A stretch of 64,000 nucleotides of DNA from Massilia sp. Se16.2.3 (GTDB lineage Bacteria > Pseudomonadota > Gammaproteobacteria > Burkholderiales > Burkholderiaceae_D): positions 1,488,001-1,552,000 of the forward strand of contig NZ_CP050451.1 of NCBI RefSeq assembly GCF_014171595.1, read 5' to 3'. Positions 37,557 to 46,040 of this stretch are shown here, one piece after another. Under the pieces are notes generated by a model. The model saw only the letters and a list, made by a program, of their open reading frames with translations, was not told the origin of the DNA and did no database searches. The translations under genes and the position numbers were made by a program. Every line of letters starts with the position of its first letter. The first letter of the stretch is position 1.

Positions 37557-38093
37557 TTACCAGTAGCGGACCCGGCCGGTGTCCATGTGCACGAACTGCG
37601 AGTCCGGGTAGTAACCGACGCCGCCGGCGCGCATCGACACGGCCGCCTTGCGCAGCTGGGCCAGGTCCTTGCCCGGCAGGCGGATGTCGATGGCCTTGCC
37701 GTCCATGTGCATGCTGTGCTTGGCCACGCCACTGCTATTGGCGTGCAGCTTCGCGTTCGATTCCGGCGAGCGGTAGCCGGAAATGATGTGCAGGGTCTGG
37801 TTGTCGCCGAACTTGGTGCTGACCTCGTTGAGCAGGACGATCAGCTTCGTATCCATTTCGGCAATCTTGTTGTTGCGGTGGTCGCGCAGCAGCTTGTTGA
37901 TGTCTTGCAGCGCGTCCGGGATGAACTGGCCTTCGGCCCAGAAAACACTACGCAGGCTTTCACCGGTATGCGTGTTGTACAAGCGCAGGGTACGTTCGCC
38001 AGGAGCGGCCTGGGCGGCTTTCGCCAGGGCGGGCATGCCGATCGCGGACGCGAGTGCAACAGAGCTTTTGAGGAAAGAGCGTCGTTGGTTCAT
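37557..38093 (-). CDS. YcbK-like M15-family protein, Tat-exported
   Basis: 178 aa. The start at 38093 gives a twin-arginine signal QRRSFLKSSVALASAIG, so it is exported folded. The body has the DUF882/YcbK pattern: FWAEGQFIPDALQDINKLLRDHR, LHIISGYRSPESNAKLH, HSMHMDGKAIDIRLPG, and C-terminal VHMDTGRVRYW. The His/Asp/His zinc ligands of the M15 (DD-carboxypeptidase, VanY-like) site are present. It may trim peptidoglycan, which in E. coli YcbK also affects the envelope. Divergent from the sugar dehydrogenase at 38215. Confidence 0.85.
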   Translation of the reverse strand: MNQRRSFLKSSVALASAIGMPALAKAAQAAPGERTLRLYNTHTGESLRSVFWAEGQFIPDALQDINKLLRDHRNNKIAEMDTKLIVLLNEVSTKFGDNQTLHIISGYRSPESNAKLHANSSGVAKHSMHMDGKAIDIRLPGKDLAQLRKAAVSMRAGGVGYYPDSQFVHMDTGRVRYW

Positions 38094-38214
38094 TGAGCAT
38101 CCTTTACGCAGGTTCGGAAACAACGATGATACCCCGTTTTCGTCGAGCTTGCAGGGGATGACGGGTAAATGCGACACGATGACGGTTGAATAACAACTTT
38201 TAACGGAGATTTGC

Positions 38215-39407
38215 ATGCAATTCCGCCAACACGGCAGTTTTTCGCAACGCGTCCGGACCGCCTCGTGCGCGCTTCCTTTCCTCATCGCCGCCAGTAGCGC
38301 CGCGCACGCCCAGGTGCAGGCGAGTGGCGCCCCGCCCGAAGTCAAAGGCTGGCGCCTCGAAACCGTCACCGACGCGCTGCCCCAGGCCTGGGGCATGGCA
38401 TGGCTGCCGGACGGGCGCATGCTTGTTACCGGCAAGGAAGGCACGCTGCACCGGTAGCGGGCGGCAAGGTGCAGGACCTGCCCCTGGCTGGCTTGCCGAA
38501 GCTGATGACGGGCGGCCAGGGCGACCTGCTCGACATCGCCGTGCATCCGGCCGACAAGGGGCCGCAGGTGCGCGTCTACATGACGATGGCCAACGGCACC
38601 GAGGCCGAGAACCGGACCATGCTGGTGCGCGGCACCTTCGATGGCAAGCGGGTGACCGGCATCGTGCCCCTGTTCACGGCCTCACCCTCGAAGAACGGCG
38701 GCGAGCACTTCGGTTCGCGCATCGCCTGGCTGGCCGACGGCACGCTGCTGATGAGCATTGGCGATGGCGGCAACCCGCCCCAGCGCGTGGGCAGGATGCT
38801 GGCCCGCGACCAGGCCCAGAACCTGGGCAGCCACAACGGTTCCATCCTGCGCCTCACCAGCGAGGGCAAGCCGGTGCCGGGCAATCCGCTGGCGAGCAAA
38901 CCTGGCGCCCTGCCGGAAATCTGGTCCTACGGCCACCGCAACATCCAGGGCCTGGTGGTGGATGCGGCCGGCAAGCAGGTGTTTGCCAGCGAACACGGCC
39001 CGCGCGGCGGTGACGAGATCAACCGCATCGAGGGCGGCAAGAACTACGGCTGGCCGATCCAGACTTTTGGCCTGGACTACAAGACGCGCGAACCGGTCGG
39101 CAAGCCCAGCGTGCCGGGCATGGTCGATCCCCTGGTCGCCTGGTCCCCGTCCCCGGCGCCCTCGGGCCTGGCCTGGTACACGGGCCACGCCTTCCCGCAA
39201 TGGCGGGGCAGCCTGTTCAGCGGCAGCCTGGCCGGCATGGACGTGCGCCGCATCGCCTTCGACGCGGACGGTAAAGTTGTGAAGCAGGAAAAGCTGGCGA
39301 TCGGCAAGCGCGTGCGCGACGTGCGCCAGGGGCCGGACGGCCACCTGTACCTGCTGACGGACGAGGACCACTCGCGCATCCTGCGCGTGGTACCGGACAA
39401 ATCCTGA
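38215..39407 (+). CDS. PQQ-dependent aldose sugar dehydrogenase, periplasmic (one frameshift)
   Basis: About 397 aa. Signal peptide ends AAHAQ. Propeller motifs: GMAWLPDGRMLVTGKEGTLHR, GGQGDLLDIAVHPADKG, GGEHFGSRIAWLADGTLLMSIGDGG, NIQGLVVDAAGKQVFASEHGPRGGDEINRIEGGKNYGWP, and end HSRILRVVPDK. This is the YliI/Asd type. One G is missing near 38450 (CACCGGTAGCGG), which as written makes a stop after residue 80; adding it joins LHR to VAGGKVQDLPL. Likely a sequence error. Confidence 0.85.
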
Positions 39408-39473
39408 TCGCCTGCCGGGCCGTGCGCCGCAGCGCGCGGCTTTCTCCGATACTCGCCCGAAAGGAGGAGAGAG

Positions 39474-40064
39474 ATGGAACACTTTTCGATCGATCTCGCC
39501 AGTACCGCCCTGGTACTGGTTGACCTGCAAAACGGCAACGTTGCACGCGAACTGGCGCCCTATTCGGCCGAGCAGGTGGTGGGCAACTGCGTGCTGCTGG
39601 CGGGGGAAATGCGCAACCGCGGCGCCATGGTCGTCTATGTACGGGTGCTGATGAACGAATTGCAGCCCGGCCCGAGCGACGCGCCCCTGCGCGCGCCCGG
39701 CAGCCCGGCGCCACCGCCGGATGCCTCGCACCTGGCGGACAACGCGGGCGTCGAGGCCACCGACATCGTCGTCACCAAGCGCCAGTGGGGCGCCTTCTAT
39801 GGCACCGAACTCGACCAGCTATTACGGCGGCGCGGCATCAAGACGCTGATTTTGGGCGGCATCGTCACCAATTTCGGCGTCGAGTCGACGGCGCGGGCGG
39901 CGCATGACCGTGGCTATGCGATCGTGTTCGCGGAAGATGCGATGAGCGGGATCACGGCCGAGGCGCACAATTTTGCCTGCGCCAACATCTTTCGCGTGAT
40001 GGGGCGGGTGCGCAGCACGAAAGTGCTGATCGACATGCTGCAGGAGGGGACGGGCGACGCCTGA
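39474..40064 (+). CDS. Isochorismatase-fold hydrolase, YecD-like
   Basis: 196 aa, ribosome site GGAGGAGAG. Family frame: LVLVDLQNGN (first Asp), KRQWGAFYGTELD (Lys), GGIVTNFGVESTARAAHDRGY. In cysteine hydrolases the last motif reads T-x-x-C-V; here Gly replaces the nucleophile Cys, as in E. coli YecD and its relatives. So it is either a non-hydrolytic member or uses another residue. Substrate unknown. Confidence 0.85.
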   Translation: MEHFSIDLASTALVLVDLQNGNVARELAPYSAEQVVGNCVLLAGEMRNRGAMVVYVRVLMNELQPGPSDAPLRAPGSPAPPPDASHLADNAGVEATDIVVTKRQWGAFYGTELDQLLRRRGIKTLILGGIVTNFGVESTARAAHDRGYAIVFAEDAMSGITAEAHNFACANIFRVMGRVRSTKVLIDMLQEGTGDA

Positions 40065-40128
40065 GGCCTGGACAGGGTTCGCGGGTCAGGGATACGCCGC
40101 AAGAGCGCGCACGCTGAGACCGCGTGGG

Positions 40129-40155
40129 GCAATGGAAGCCGGTGGCTTCCATTGC
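40129..40155. terminator. Perfect hairpin between convergent genes
   Basis: GCAATGGAAGCC and GGCTTCCATTGC, 12-bp perfect stem with a 3-base loop, flanked by GCGTGGG and CCCACCCTGCG, a REP-like outer stem. No T tract, so it may act as a bidirectional barrier rather than a classic terminator. Confidence 0.6.
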
Positions 40156-40182
40156 AAGCCCACCCTGCGAACTGCGAAATCG

Positions 40183-41178
40183 CTACGCCGCCGCGTGAAT
40201 CGCCGCCGTGATCTCGTACGAACGCAGCCGCGCCGCGTGGTCGAAGATCTGCGAGGTAATCATGAGCTCGTCGGCACGGGTGTGGGCAACGAAGGCCTGC
40301 AGCTGGGCCGCCACCGTTTCCGGCGCACCGATGGCCGAGCACGACAACACGCTGTCGAGCATCGCGCGTTCCTGCATGCCGAGGCTTTCCAGATAGCCAC
40401 GCTTGGGCGGTTGCAGCCTCGTCGGGCGACCGCTGCGCAGGTTCACGAAGGCCTGCTGCATCGAGGTGGCCTGGTACCGGGCTTCCTCGTCGCTGTCGGC
40501 CGCGAACACGTTGAAGCCGAGCATTACATACGGCTTGTCCAGCTGCGCCGACGGCTTGAAATTCGCACGGTACATGTCGATTGCCTGCATCATCATCTGC
40601 GGTGCGAAGTGCGAGGCAAAGGCGTAGGGCAGTCCGAAGTGGGCGGCCAGCTGGGCGCCGAACAGGCTGGACCCGAGGATCCACAGCGGCACGTTCAGCC
40701 CGGCACCGGGCACGGCCTTGACTTGGCGGCGCGGCGAGTCGGCAAAATAGTCCTGCAGCTCGAGTACGTCCTGGGGGAATTCGTCGGCGTCCGAGGCCAG
40801 GTTGCGGCGCAGGGCACGCGCGGTGACGTGGTCGGAACCCGGCGCACGGCCCAGGCCCAGGTCGATACGGCCGGGGAACAGCGACTCGAGCGTGCCGAAC
40901 TGTTCGGCGATAACGAGCGGCGAGTGATTCGGCAGCATGATGCCGCCGGCGCCCACGCGGATGCGCGAGGTGCCGGCCGCGACATAGCCGATCAGCACCG
41001 AGGTGGCGGCGCTGGCAATGCCCGGCATGCCGTGGTGTTCGGCCAGCCAGAAACGGTTGAAACCCCAGCGTTCGCCATGCTGGGCGAGGTCGAGCGAATG
41101 CTGGAAGGAAGCGCGCGCATCGCTGCCTTCGGCGATGGGCGAGAGGTCGAGTATCGAAAAGGGAATCATGAGCCGCAT
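40183..41178 (-). CDS. LLM-class flavin-dependent oxidoreductase (luciferase-like, YhbW type)
   Basis: About 331 aa; start at 41178 or the next Met 9 bases later ([21 protein letters not shown]). Motifs: [76 protein letters not shown], typical of group-1 bacterial luciferase-like monooxygenases using reduced FMN. C-terminal [22 protein letters not shown]. Substrate unknown. Stand-alone gene convergent with the hydrolase at 39474. Confidence 0.9.
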   Translation of the reverse strand: MRLMIPFSILDLSPIAEGSDARASFQHSLDLAQHGERWGFNRFWLAEHHGMPGIASAATSVLIGYVAAGTSRIRVGAGGIMLPNHSPLVIAEQFGTLESLFPGRIDLGLGRAPGSDHVTARALRRNLASDADEFPQDVLELQDYFADSPRRQVKAVPGAGLNVPLWILGSSLFGAQLAAHFGLPYAFASHFAPQMMMQAIDMYRANFKPSAQLDKPYVMLGFNVFAADSDEEARYQATSMQQAFVNLRSGRPTRLQPPKRGYLESLGMQERAMLDSVLSCSAIGAPETVAAQLQAFVAHTRADELMITSQIFDHAARLRSYEITAAIHAAA

Positions 41179-41371
41179 GATACGCCGAAGGATTTTTTCC
41201 CGCTGCGCGCCACTGCACAGGCGGCTTGTCGCCGGTGCAGCGGTTGACAGCATGCGGCCCTCGGACCGGCGCGGTCCCGCTGTAAAGATTGACCAGCAGA
41301 TATTGCCTGTCTATGATTCCCGGCTCCTGCCGCCGCGCCGCCGCGGCGCGCGCCAACTGCTCCAGGCCCGG

Positions 41372-42654
41372 ATGTTCATGCGTCGTCATTCTTCGTCCAA
41401 ACGTTCCCGGCACCGATACGCCATTGGCGCCTGCCTGGCGCTGCTGGCCGGGTGTGCGCCGCTGTCCGGGGACAGTCCTGCAGGGGGGCACACTGGCTGC
41501 ACATGGGCAACTCGACCCTGCCCAGTTCGCACGCATCGACGCGGCAATCGGCGCCGCCATCGCCGAGCGCCGCCTGCCGGGCGCGGTGTTCCACCTCGAG
41601 CGGGGCGGCGCCGTGCACGAACGCGCCTACGGCCAGTTCAGCTACGAATCCGGCGCCGCGGCGGTGACGCCCGACAGCGTGTTCGACGCCGCCTCGCTGA
41701 CCAAGGTATTGGCCACCGCGCCCGCCGTCCTGCTGCTGGTCGAGGAGGGCAAGCTCGAGCTCGACGCGAAGCTGGTCGACTATTTTCCCGAATGTGGCGG
41801 TGGCGGCAAGGAGGCGATCACGATCCGCCATCTTCTGACCCATACCTCTGGCTTGCCTGCCGGCCTGCCCGCCAGGCCATCCTGGCAGGGCGATGCGGCC
41901 GCGCATGCGCTCGCCTGTGCCCAGACCGTCACCCACGCGCCGGGGGAGCTTCTTCCGCTATTCCGACATCAACTACATCCTGCTCGGCCAGCTGGTGGCG
42001 CACCTGTCCGGCGAGCCGCTCGATGCCTACGCGCAGCGCCATATCTTCACGCCGCTGGGCATGCGCGACACCGGCTACCTGCCGCTGCGCCGCATGGCGG
42101 CGTCCAGCATCGTTCCCACCCACCGGGCGCCCGCCGGTGGCGACGCGGCCGGTGCACACGGGGACGTGCGCGGCGGCGCGCGGCTGCAGGGCGTGGTGCA
42201 CGACCCGACCGTGCGCCGCATCGGCGGTGTCGCCGGTTCGGCCGGCGTGTTCAGCACCGCGCGCGACCTGGCCCGTTTTGCGCGCATGCTGCCGGGAGAA
42301 GGCGAGCCGGAGGGGGTGCGCGTGCTGTCGCCCGGGAGCGTGCGCCTGCTGACCACCGTCGGCAGCCCGCCCGGCATCGCCTCCCTGCGCGGCCTCGGCA
42401 TGGACATCGATTCGCCTTATGCCGAGCGTCCGCGCGGCACGCTGTTCCCGCTGGGCAGCTATGGCCACACGGGCTTTACCGGCTGCATCCTGTGGATCGA
42501 CCCCGGTTCGCGCACGTTCTACGTGTTCCTGTCGAACCGCGTTTATCCCGACGACAGGAGCAATGTGTTGCCCCTGTACACCCAGCTCGGCACGCTGTCG
42601 GCCCAGGCTGCGGGCATGGGCGCGGCCAGCCCCCGAACCAGTGGTGGTCGGTGA
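41372..42654 (+). CDS. Beta-lactamase-fold serine hydrolase, lipoprotein (two frameshifts)
   Basis: About 427 aa. Lipoprotein-type signal (YAIGACLALLAGC). Class C-like active site: SLTK (in DAASLTKVLATAP), YSD (FFRYSDINYILLGQL) and HTG (SYGHTGFTGCILW). Also ITIRHLLTHTSGLP and GGVAGSAGVFSTARDLARF. Frames change near 41490 and 41945. The function is probably an esterase or D-peptidase rather than antibiotic resistance. Its C-terminus reads GMGAASPRTSGGR and runs into the end of a truncated primase gene on the other strand, so the last residues may not be original: the mobile island at 42.65 kb seems to have cut in here. Confidence 0.8.
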
Positions 42655-43297
42655 TCGCGCACAGGTCTTTGTAGACCAGGTACCACCAGTGATAGATGCT
42701 GTTGCCCCATGGGCGGGCACTCCGTCCCTTGCGCGCTGCGGCGGCCGCCAGGTCGTAGACCTTCGCCTTTTTTGGCTCTCGGGTGCCCAGCACCTCGTCG
42801 GCCAGCTCGTGCATCGTCCACACGGTATCGGTCAGCACCACGCCTCGCACCTCCCGGCCGTTCTTGCCGTTGGTGGTTCCTACCAGGCGAAGCACGCGCA
42901 GGCAATCACTCGCGGACGGGTCGGCCTTGATGCCGGCCAGCGCGCGGATAAGGGCGCCCTGTACGAGGCGCCAGACCGGCAGGGCCTTGTCGGGGGGCGG
43001 CTCCAGGAGCCAATACAGGTGCATACCGCGGCCTGAGAAGACGGCAAACGACGGCGCCGGCAGCTTGGCAGCGCGGAGCAGGTCGAGCGCATCCTCGAGG
43101 TTGCCGGAGCCGTCGACGTCGACGTAACACGCGCGCAGGCTACGCAGCTGGCGAACGTGGCGCCAGCCGTGAAACTCGTTCACGGTCAGGTATGTGTCGA
43201 CGCCGCCGGCGAAACCGGCTACCAGTTTCGCGACAGGGTCACCCGGGTAGATCTTCGTCCACCGGTTTGCCTCCTTGCGCTGCTCCCAATACAGCAC
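42646..43297 (-). pseudogene. Truncated archaeo-eukaryotic-type primase/replication protein
   Basis: The frame reads like the N-terminal catalytic domain of AEP primases found on plasmids and phages: CYVDVDGSGN (the D-x-D metal motif), FAVFSGRGMHLYWLLEPP (the G-x-G-x-H nucleotide motif) and LRVLRLVGTTNGKNG. It ends at KDLCAITDHHWFGG, where family sequence stops and the complement of the serine hydrolase gene begins, so the helicase or C-terminal half is gone. The 5' end is uncertain: an in-frame stop lies 14 codons before the GTG at 43297. A relic of an integrated element. Confidence 0.65.
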
Positions 43298-43376
43298 CGC
43301 GCCATGGGCTGCGTGGTGCAGCTTCTACATTTCACCATGTCGCTCTGGACGTGGTTGCAAATGCCGTGGCCGTAGG

Positions 43377-43560
43377 ATGCCCGAGTCGGAAAAACCACAA
43401 GAGGATCGCCAAACGCTGTACTGGGACACTTCGGGTGCGCCTTTTTGCGAGTCGTGATGGTAGGCCGGGCAGTGTCGATGGAAAACCCACCAGAGGAAGG
43501 CAGCAGTCGAAAGTGAAACACTTCGGCCCGCATACGTACCGCCGAGTCGTGACACCATGA
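43377..43560 (+). other. Chain of tiny start/stop-overlapping ORFs
   Basis: Three very short frames follow one another: 43377-43457 (26 aa, MPESEKPQEDRQTLYWD...), 43457-43516 (19 aa, joined by TGATG) and 43513-43560 (15 aa, joined by GTGA). The last overlaps the 31-aa ORF at 43557 through ATGA. Each is too short to prove, but the repeated overlaps are striking. Could be a decayed single gene or a phage-like small-gene cluster. Confidence 0.3.
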
Positions 43561-43652
43561 TTAACTGCAGCTGGTTAGGAAAACTTGCCGAAGACCAGCT
43601 GCGCGCGACTGGCAAAGTGCGCCTACCTAAACCTGAAGAAGGAATTTCCTAA
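43557..43652 (+). CDS. 31-aa ORF coupled to a small membrane protein
   Basis: MINCSWLGKLAEDQLRATGK and so on, ending PKPEEGIS; its TAA overlaps the ATG of the next ORF (TAATG), and its own ATG overlaps the stop of the previous tiny frame (ATGA). Amphipathic, no known family. Confidence 0.4.
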   Translation: MINCSWLGKLAEDQLRATGKVRLPKPEEGIS

Positions 43653-43810
43653 TGCAATTCGATCTCACTCCGGCCACCATCACAGCCTTGGCCTTGCTTG
43701 TCCAAGTGCTCGGCAGGAACCGTTTTGGCTCCGTAATGGTCGTCCTACTCATCCTCGCCGTTGGCGTAGCTGCAGCCCTGCCAGGTCTACCTGCTGCCCT
43801 AGTCGCCTAA
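43652..43810 (+). CDS. 52-aa single-pass membrane protein
   Basis: AAGGA lies 9 bases before the ATG. The product has a polar start (MQFDLTPATITALALLVQVL), a short charged turn GRNRFG and a strong C-terminal helix (VMVVLLILAVGVAAALPG). Size and shape recall filamentous-phage coat or small toxin-like membrane proteins, and it follows a 31-aa ORF with a TAATG overlap. The truncated primase nearby supports a phage or plasmid origin. No family match claimed. Confidence 0.5.
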   Translation: MQFDLTPATITALALLVQVLGRNRFGSVMVVLLILAVGVAAALPGLPAALVA

Positions 43811-43857
43811 GCATGGCGATCCCACGTTTGGCCAGGTCACCACCGGCACACCTGTGA

Positions 43858-44013
43858 GCTGCCACAACTCATCGCACGGCACAGCAGCAAAAATACAACT
43901 ACGCATCTTGCGAAGTTGCATTGGTATTTTATGGTGTCCAGAGGGTGCAAATACAGTTTGTAGGCACACATTCTGAAGACGATAAATGGTCGAAAGATAA
44001 TCGCAAAAAATGA
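43858..44013 (+). pseudogene. Remnant of a HigB-type toxin
   Basis: An open frame without start codon ends in IQFVGTHSEDDKW and SKDNRKK, with TGA overlapping the ATG of the HigA-like gene (ATGA). HigB toxins end with a very similar FVGTH-x-x-YDK pattern just before higA, so this looks like the toxin's C-terminal third. The N-terminal two thirds are missing. Moderate confidence: the match is one short motif plus the gene order. Confidence 0.45.
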
Positions 44014-44435
44014 ATCATCAAAACCAGTCGAGCAGCGTAACGCCCGGCCTTAAAATGGCTTGGGCTACGCTGCAGGATCAAGCCCTGTTACGCCCGATTC
44101 GGAACGACACTGATTTTGAACGTGTACATGCTCTAGTTAACGAGCTGGCCTACGAAGTAGGGGATGACGAGAGTCATCCCCTCTTTGATCTTTTTGAGCT
44201 AGCAATGTTGCTAATAGAAAAGTGGGAAGACGAGCATGTAGAAATTCCGGATACGGAACCAAAAGAGGTATTCCGCTTTCTGTTGGAAGAACATGATCTA
44301 AAGCAAAAGGACTTGGCTGATATCGCGTCGCCTACTTTGATTAGCGATATTTTGGCAGGTCGTCGTGAAATAAGCCGAGTTTTAGCGAAGAGCTTAGCAA
44401 AACGTTTCAACGTTGATGCCAGTGCATTTCTGTAA
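44010..44435 (+). CDS. higA: HigA-like antitoxin, XRE helix-turn-helix
   Basis: 141 aa. N-terminal part DFERVHALVNELAYEVGDDESHPLFDLFELAMLLIEKWEDEH is the typical HigA acidic helical region; the C-terminal HTH is FLLEEHDLKQKDLADIASPTLISDILAGRREISRVLAKSLAKRF. In HigBA modules the toxin precedes the antitoxin; here only a fragment of a toxin is left, so the antitoxin is an orphan. Coding DNA is AT-richer than the chromosome. Confidence 0.85.
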   Translation: MNHQNQSSSVTPGLKMAWATLQDQALLRPIRNDTDFERVHALVNELAYEVGDDESHPLFDLFELAMLLIEKWEDEHVEIPDTEPKEVFRFLLEEHDLKQKDLADIASPTLISDILAGRREISRVLAKSLAKRFNVDASAFL

Positions 44436-44614
44436 CTAGCGAATCAGCGGCCACCTTGGCCATGCTCGATTTTGCGCTGTCTTACTTTGCCCACGAATGG
44501 GCCCAACTACTAAGTCAATTAGGTGCCGGCTGCGCAAGCAGTTGAGCGCACGCGCCCGCTTATCGGGACTGCGAAGTGCCGGTACCGTCCTTCTCCATGC
44601 CTGTCCAGGTGAAC

Positions 44615-44883
44615 TTATAGTGGCGGCAACTCATCCCCATATTCCCGCATGAGGTAGGCGTGCATCGCGGCTACCAGCGGCGACACGTCTGCTGGGCTGT
44701 AGTCCTTCCGCTGTTCAGCGCGACAGCATTGGTGCCACTGCTGCTTTTGATTTGGGCTGATCGGATGCTGCTACTCATTGCCAGTCTGTAGCTGGGCCGT
44801 GCACTACGCTCGAGCACGCGCAGCGTTTCTCCAAGCAATTCAGTACGATTATAGATTCGCAGCCGCCCTGCTAAAATGAACAT
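44615..44883 (-). pseudogene. Degenerate gene remnant on the minus strand
   Basis: Two overlapping frames look like parts of one old gene: RLRIYNRTELLGETLRVLERSARPSY in one, then PNQKQQWHQCCRAEQRKDYSPADV and VAAMHAYLMREYGDELPPL with a stop in another. The switch lies near 44775. Unknown family; probably from the same mobile element. The rest of the gap 44436-44614 holds nothing I can name. Confidence 0.4.
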
Positions 44884-45389
44884 TCAACCAATACGTCAAC
44901 ATAGCTCAGGTCCACTAGCAATTTATGACCTTCGATATCTGGGCAATCAGGACTATCTATAATCTCGCACATAACGAAATTCATATCGAGGAATCCGTAG
45001 GGATTCCAGTCGAATAGATCGATGAATTGAAGGGAAACATTAGAATCTAGTTCTTTAACCGGATGATCCCAATAGCCAGCAGACTCCCGCTTCTCGCGAT
45101 TTATCATAACAGCTGTTTTACGTCGGCTACGTAATTTTACTTTGATTAATCGCGAAGATTTTCCGAGGACATAATCGTCGTCACTACAATCAAGTTGGCG
45201 TAGAACGATACTACGAAAAAGCTCGTTCTTTATTCTCGCAAATGAATCAGATATCGCCCAATCTTGATTTATCTGGAACTTGGCCATAAAGGCTCGATTC
45301 CATAAACCACGACTGCAGTCACGATATTCGTTTAACTGATCAAGAACCGACACTGTAGATTCCACTATTGACCTCCTCTCTACTTCCAA
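44871..45389 (-). CDS. AT-rich orphan gene, 172-aa protein of unknown function
   Basis: Start ATG at 45389, followed by EVERRSIVESTVSVLDQLNEYRDCSRGLWNRAF. The middle is basic (SSRLIKVKLRSRRKTAVMINREKRES), the end acidic and aromatic (LFDWNPYGFLDMNFVMCEIIDSPDCPDIEGHKLLVDLSYVDVLVECSF). No signal or membrane segment. Codon use and low GC differ from the host. The layout resembles immunity proteins of contact-dependent toxins in size and acidity, but no such gene lies beside it, so I claim nothing. Confidence 0.55.
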   Translation of the reverse strand: MEVERRSIVESTVSVLDQLNEYRDCSRGLWNRAFMAKFQINQDWAISDSFARIKNELFRSIVLRQLDCSDDDYVLGKSSRLIKVKLRSRRKTAVMINREKRESAGYWDHPVKELDSNVSLQFIDLFDWNPYGFLDMNFVMCEIIDSPDCPDIEGHKLLVDLSYVDVLVECSF

Positions 45390-46040
45390 TCTTTTCCATC
45401 AGGTAGCAGCGCTACGCTCGCACTGCAGTCCGGTTCCAGGAACGGCTCCCGTCTTCCGATATAAAGGGAAACAGGTTGCGTCTTCCTACGCAGGATCTGC
45501 GACGGCATTCGTCGAAAACAGAGAAGCAGCTACGAGGACAGGAACCGTAAGGTTCAGGACAGACGGACATAAACGAATGCGCACGATGACCTCATCAGCA
45601 AAGGAGATCGTAAATTATAGGCATACTTACCTTTCCTCGAAGATATTATTTTTATAATTTACCCAAGATGAATAAATAGCGTTTTTTCATGCAAGTAGCA
45701 TTAAATTTATAATGAAATAATTGCCCAGTTGAAATATTGGATATAAAAAGTAATGAATCTTGGTGCAGGTTAATGGTTTTCTCGTTTCAAATGGGCACAG
45801 CTCTTTATTGATATGACACTTTAGCGAAGCAGACTGTTCAAATTCGACCGTTTTTGGACAGGTCCGCCCGGTGCGGGCCGGGCTGTTTCGCGCCCGTGAC
45901 GATGCCGCTTTAACTTTCCAAAAGGCTACCGCGCGCTGCATTCATGTCGACCTCTCTACACTTGGTTTCCTCCAATGACCTGACATAGGTCGTTGAAATT
46001 GCTGAGTTTTTTTTGCCCCCATGATATTTAGGAGAAAGAC
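45390..46040. other. 650-bp intergenic region at the right end of the mobile island
   Basis: Mixed composition: GC-rich to about 45590, then very AT-rich from 45610 to 45760 (many A/T runs), then back to host GC from about 45850. I see no gene. A hairpin GCCCGGTGCGGGCCGGGC lies at about 45878. The ribosome site TTAGGAGAAAGAC of the next gene is at its end. Confidence 0.5.
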
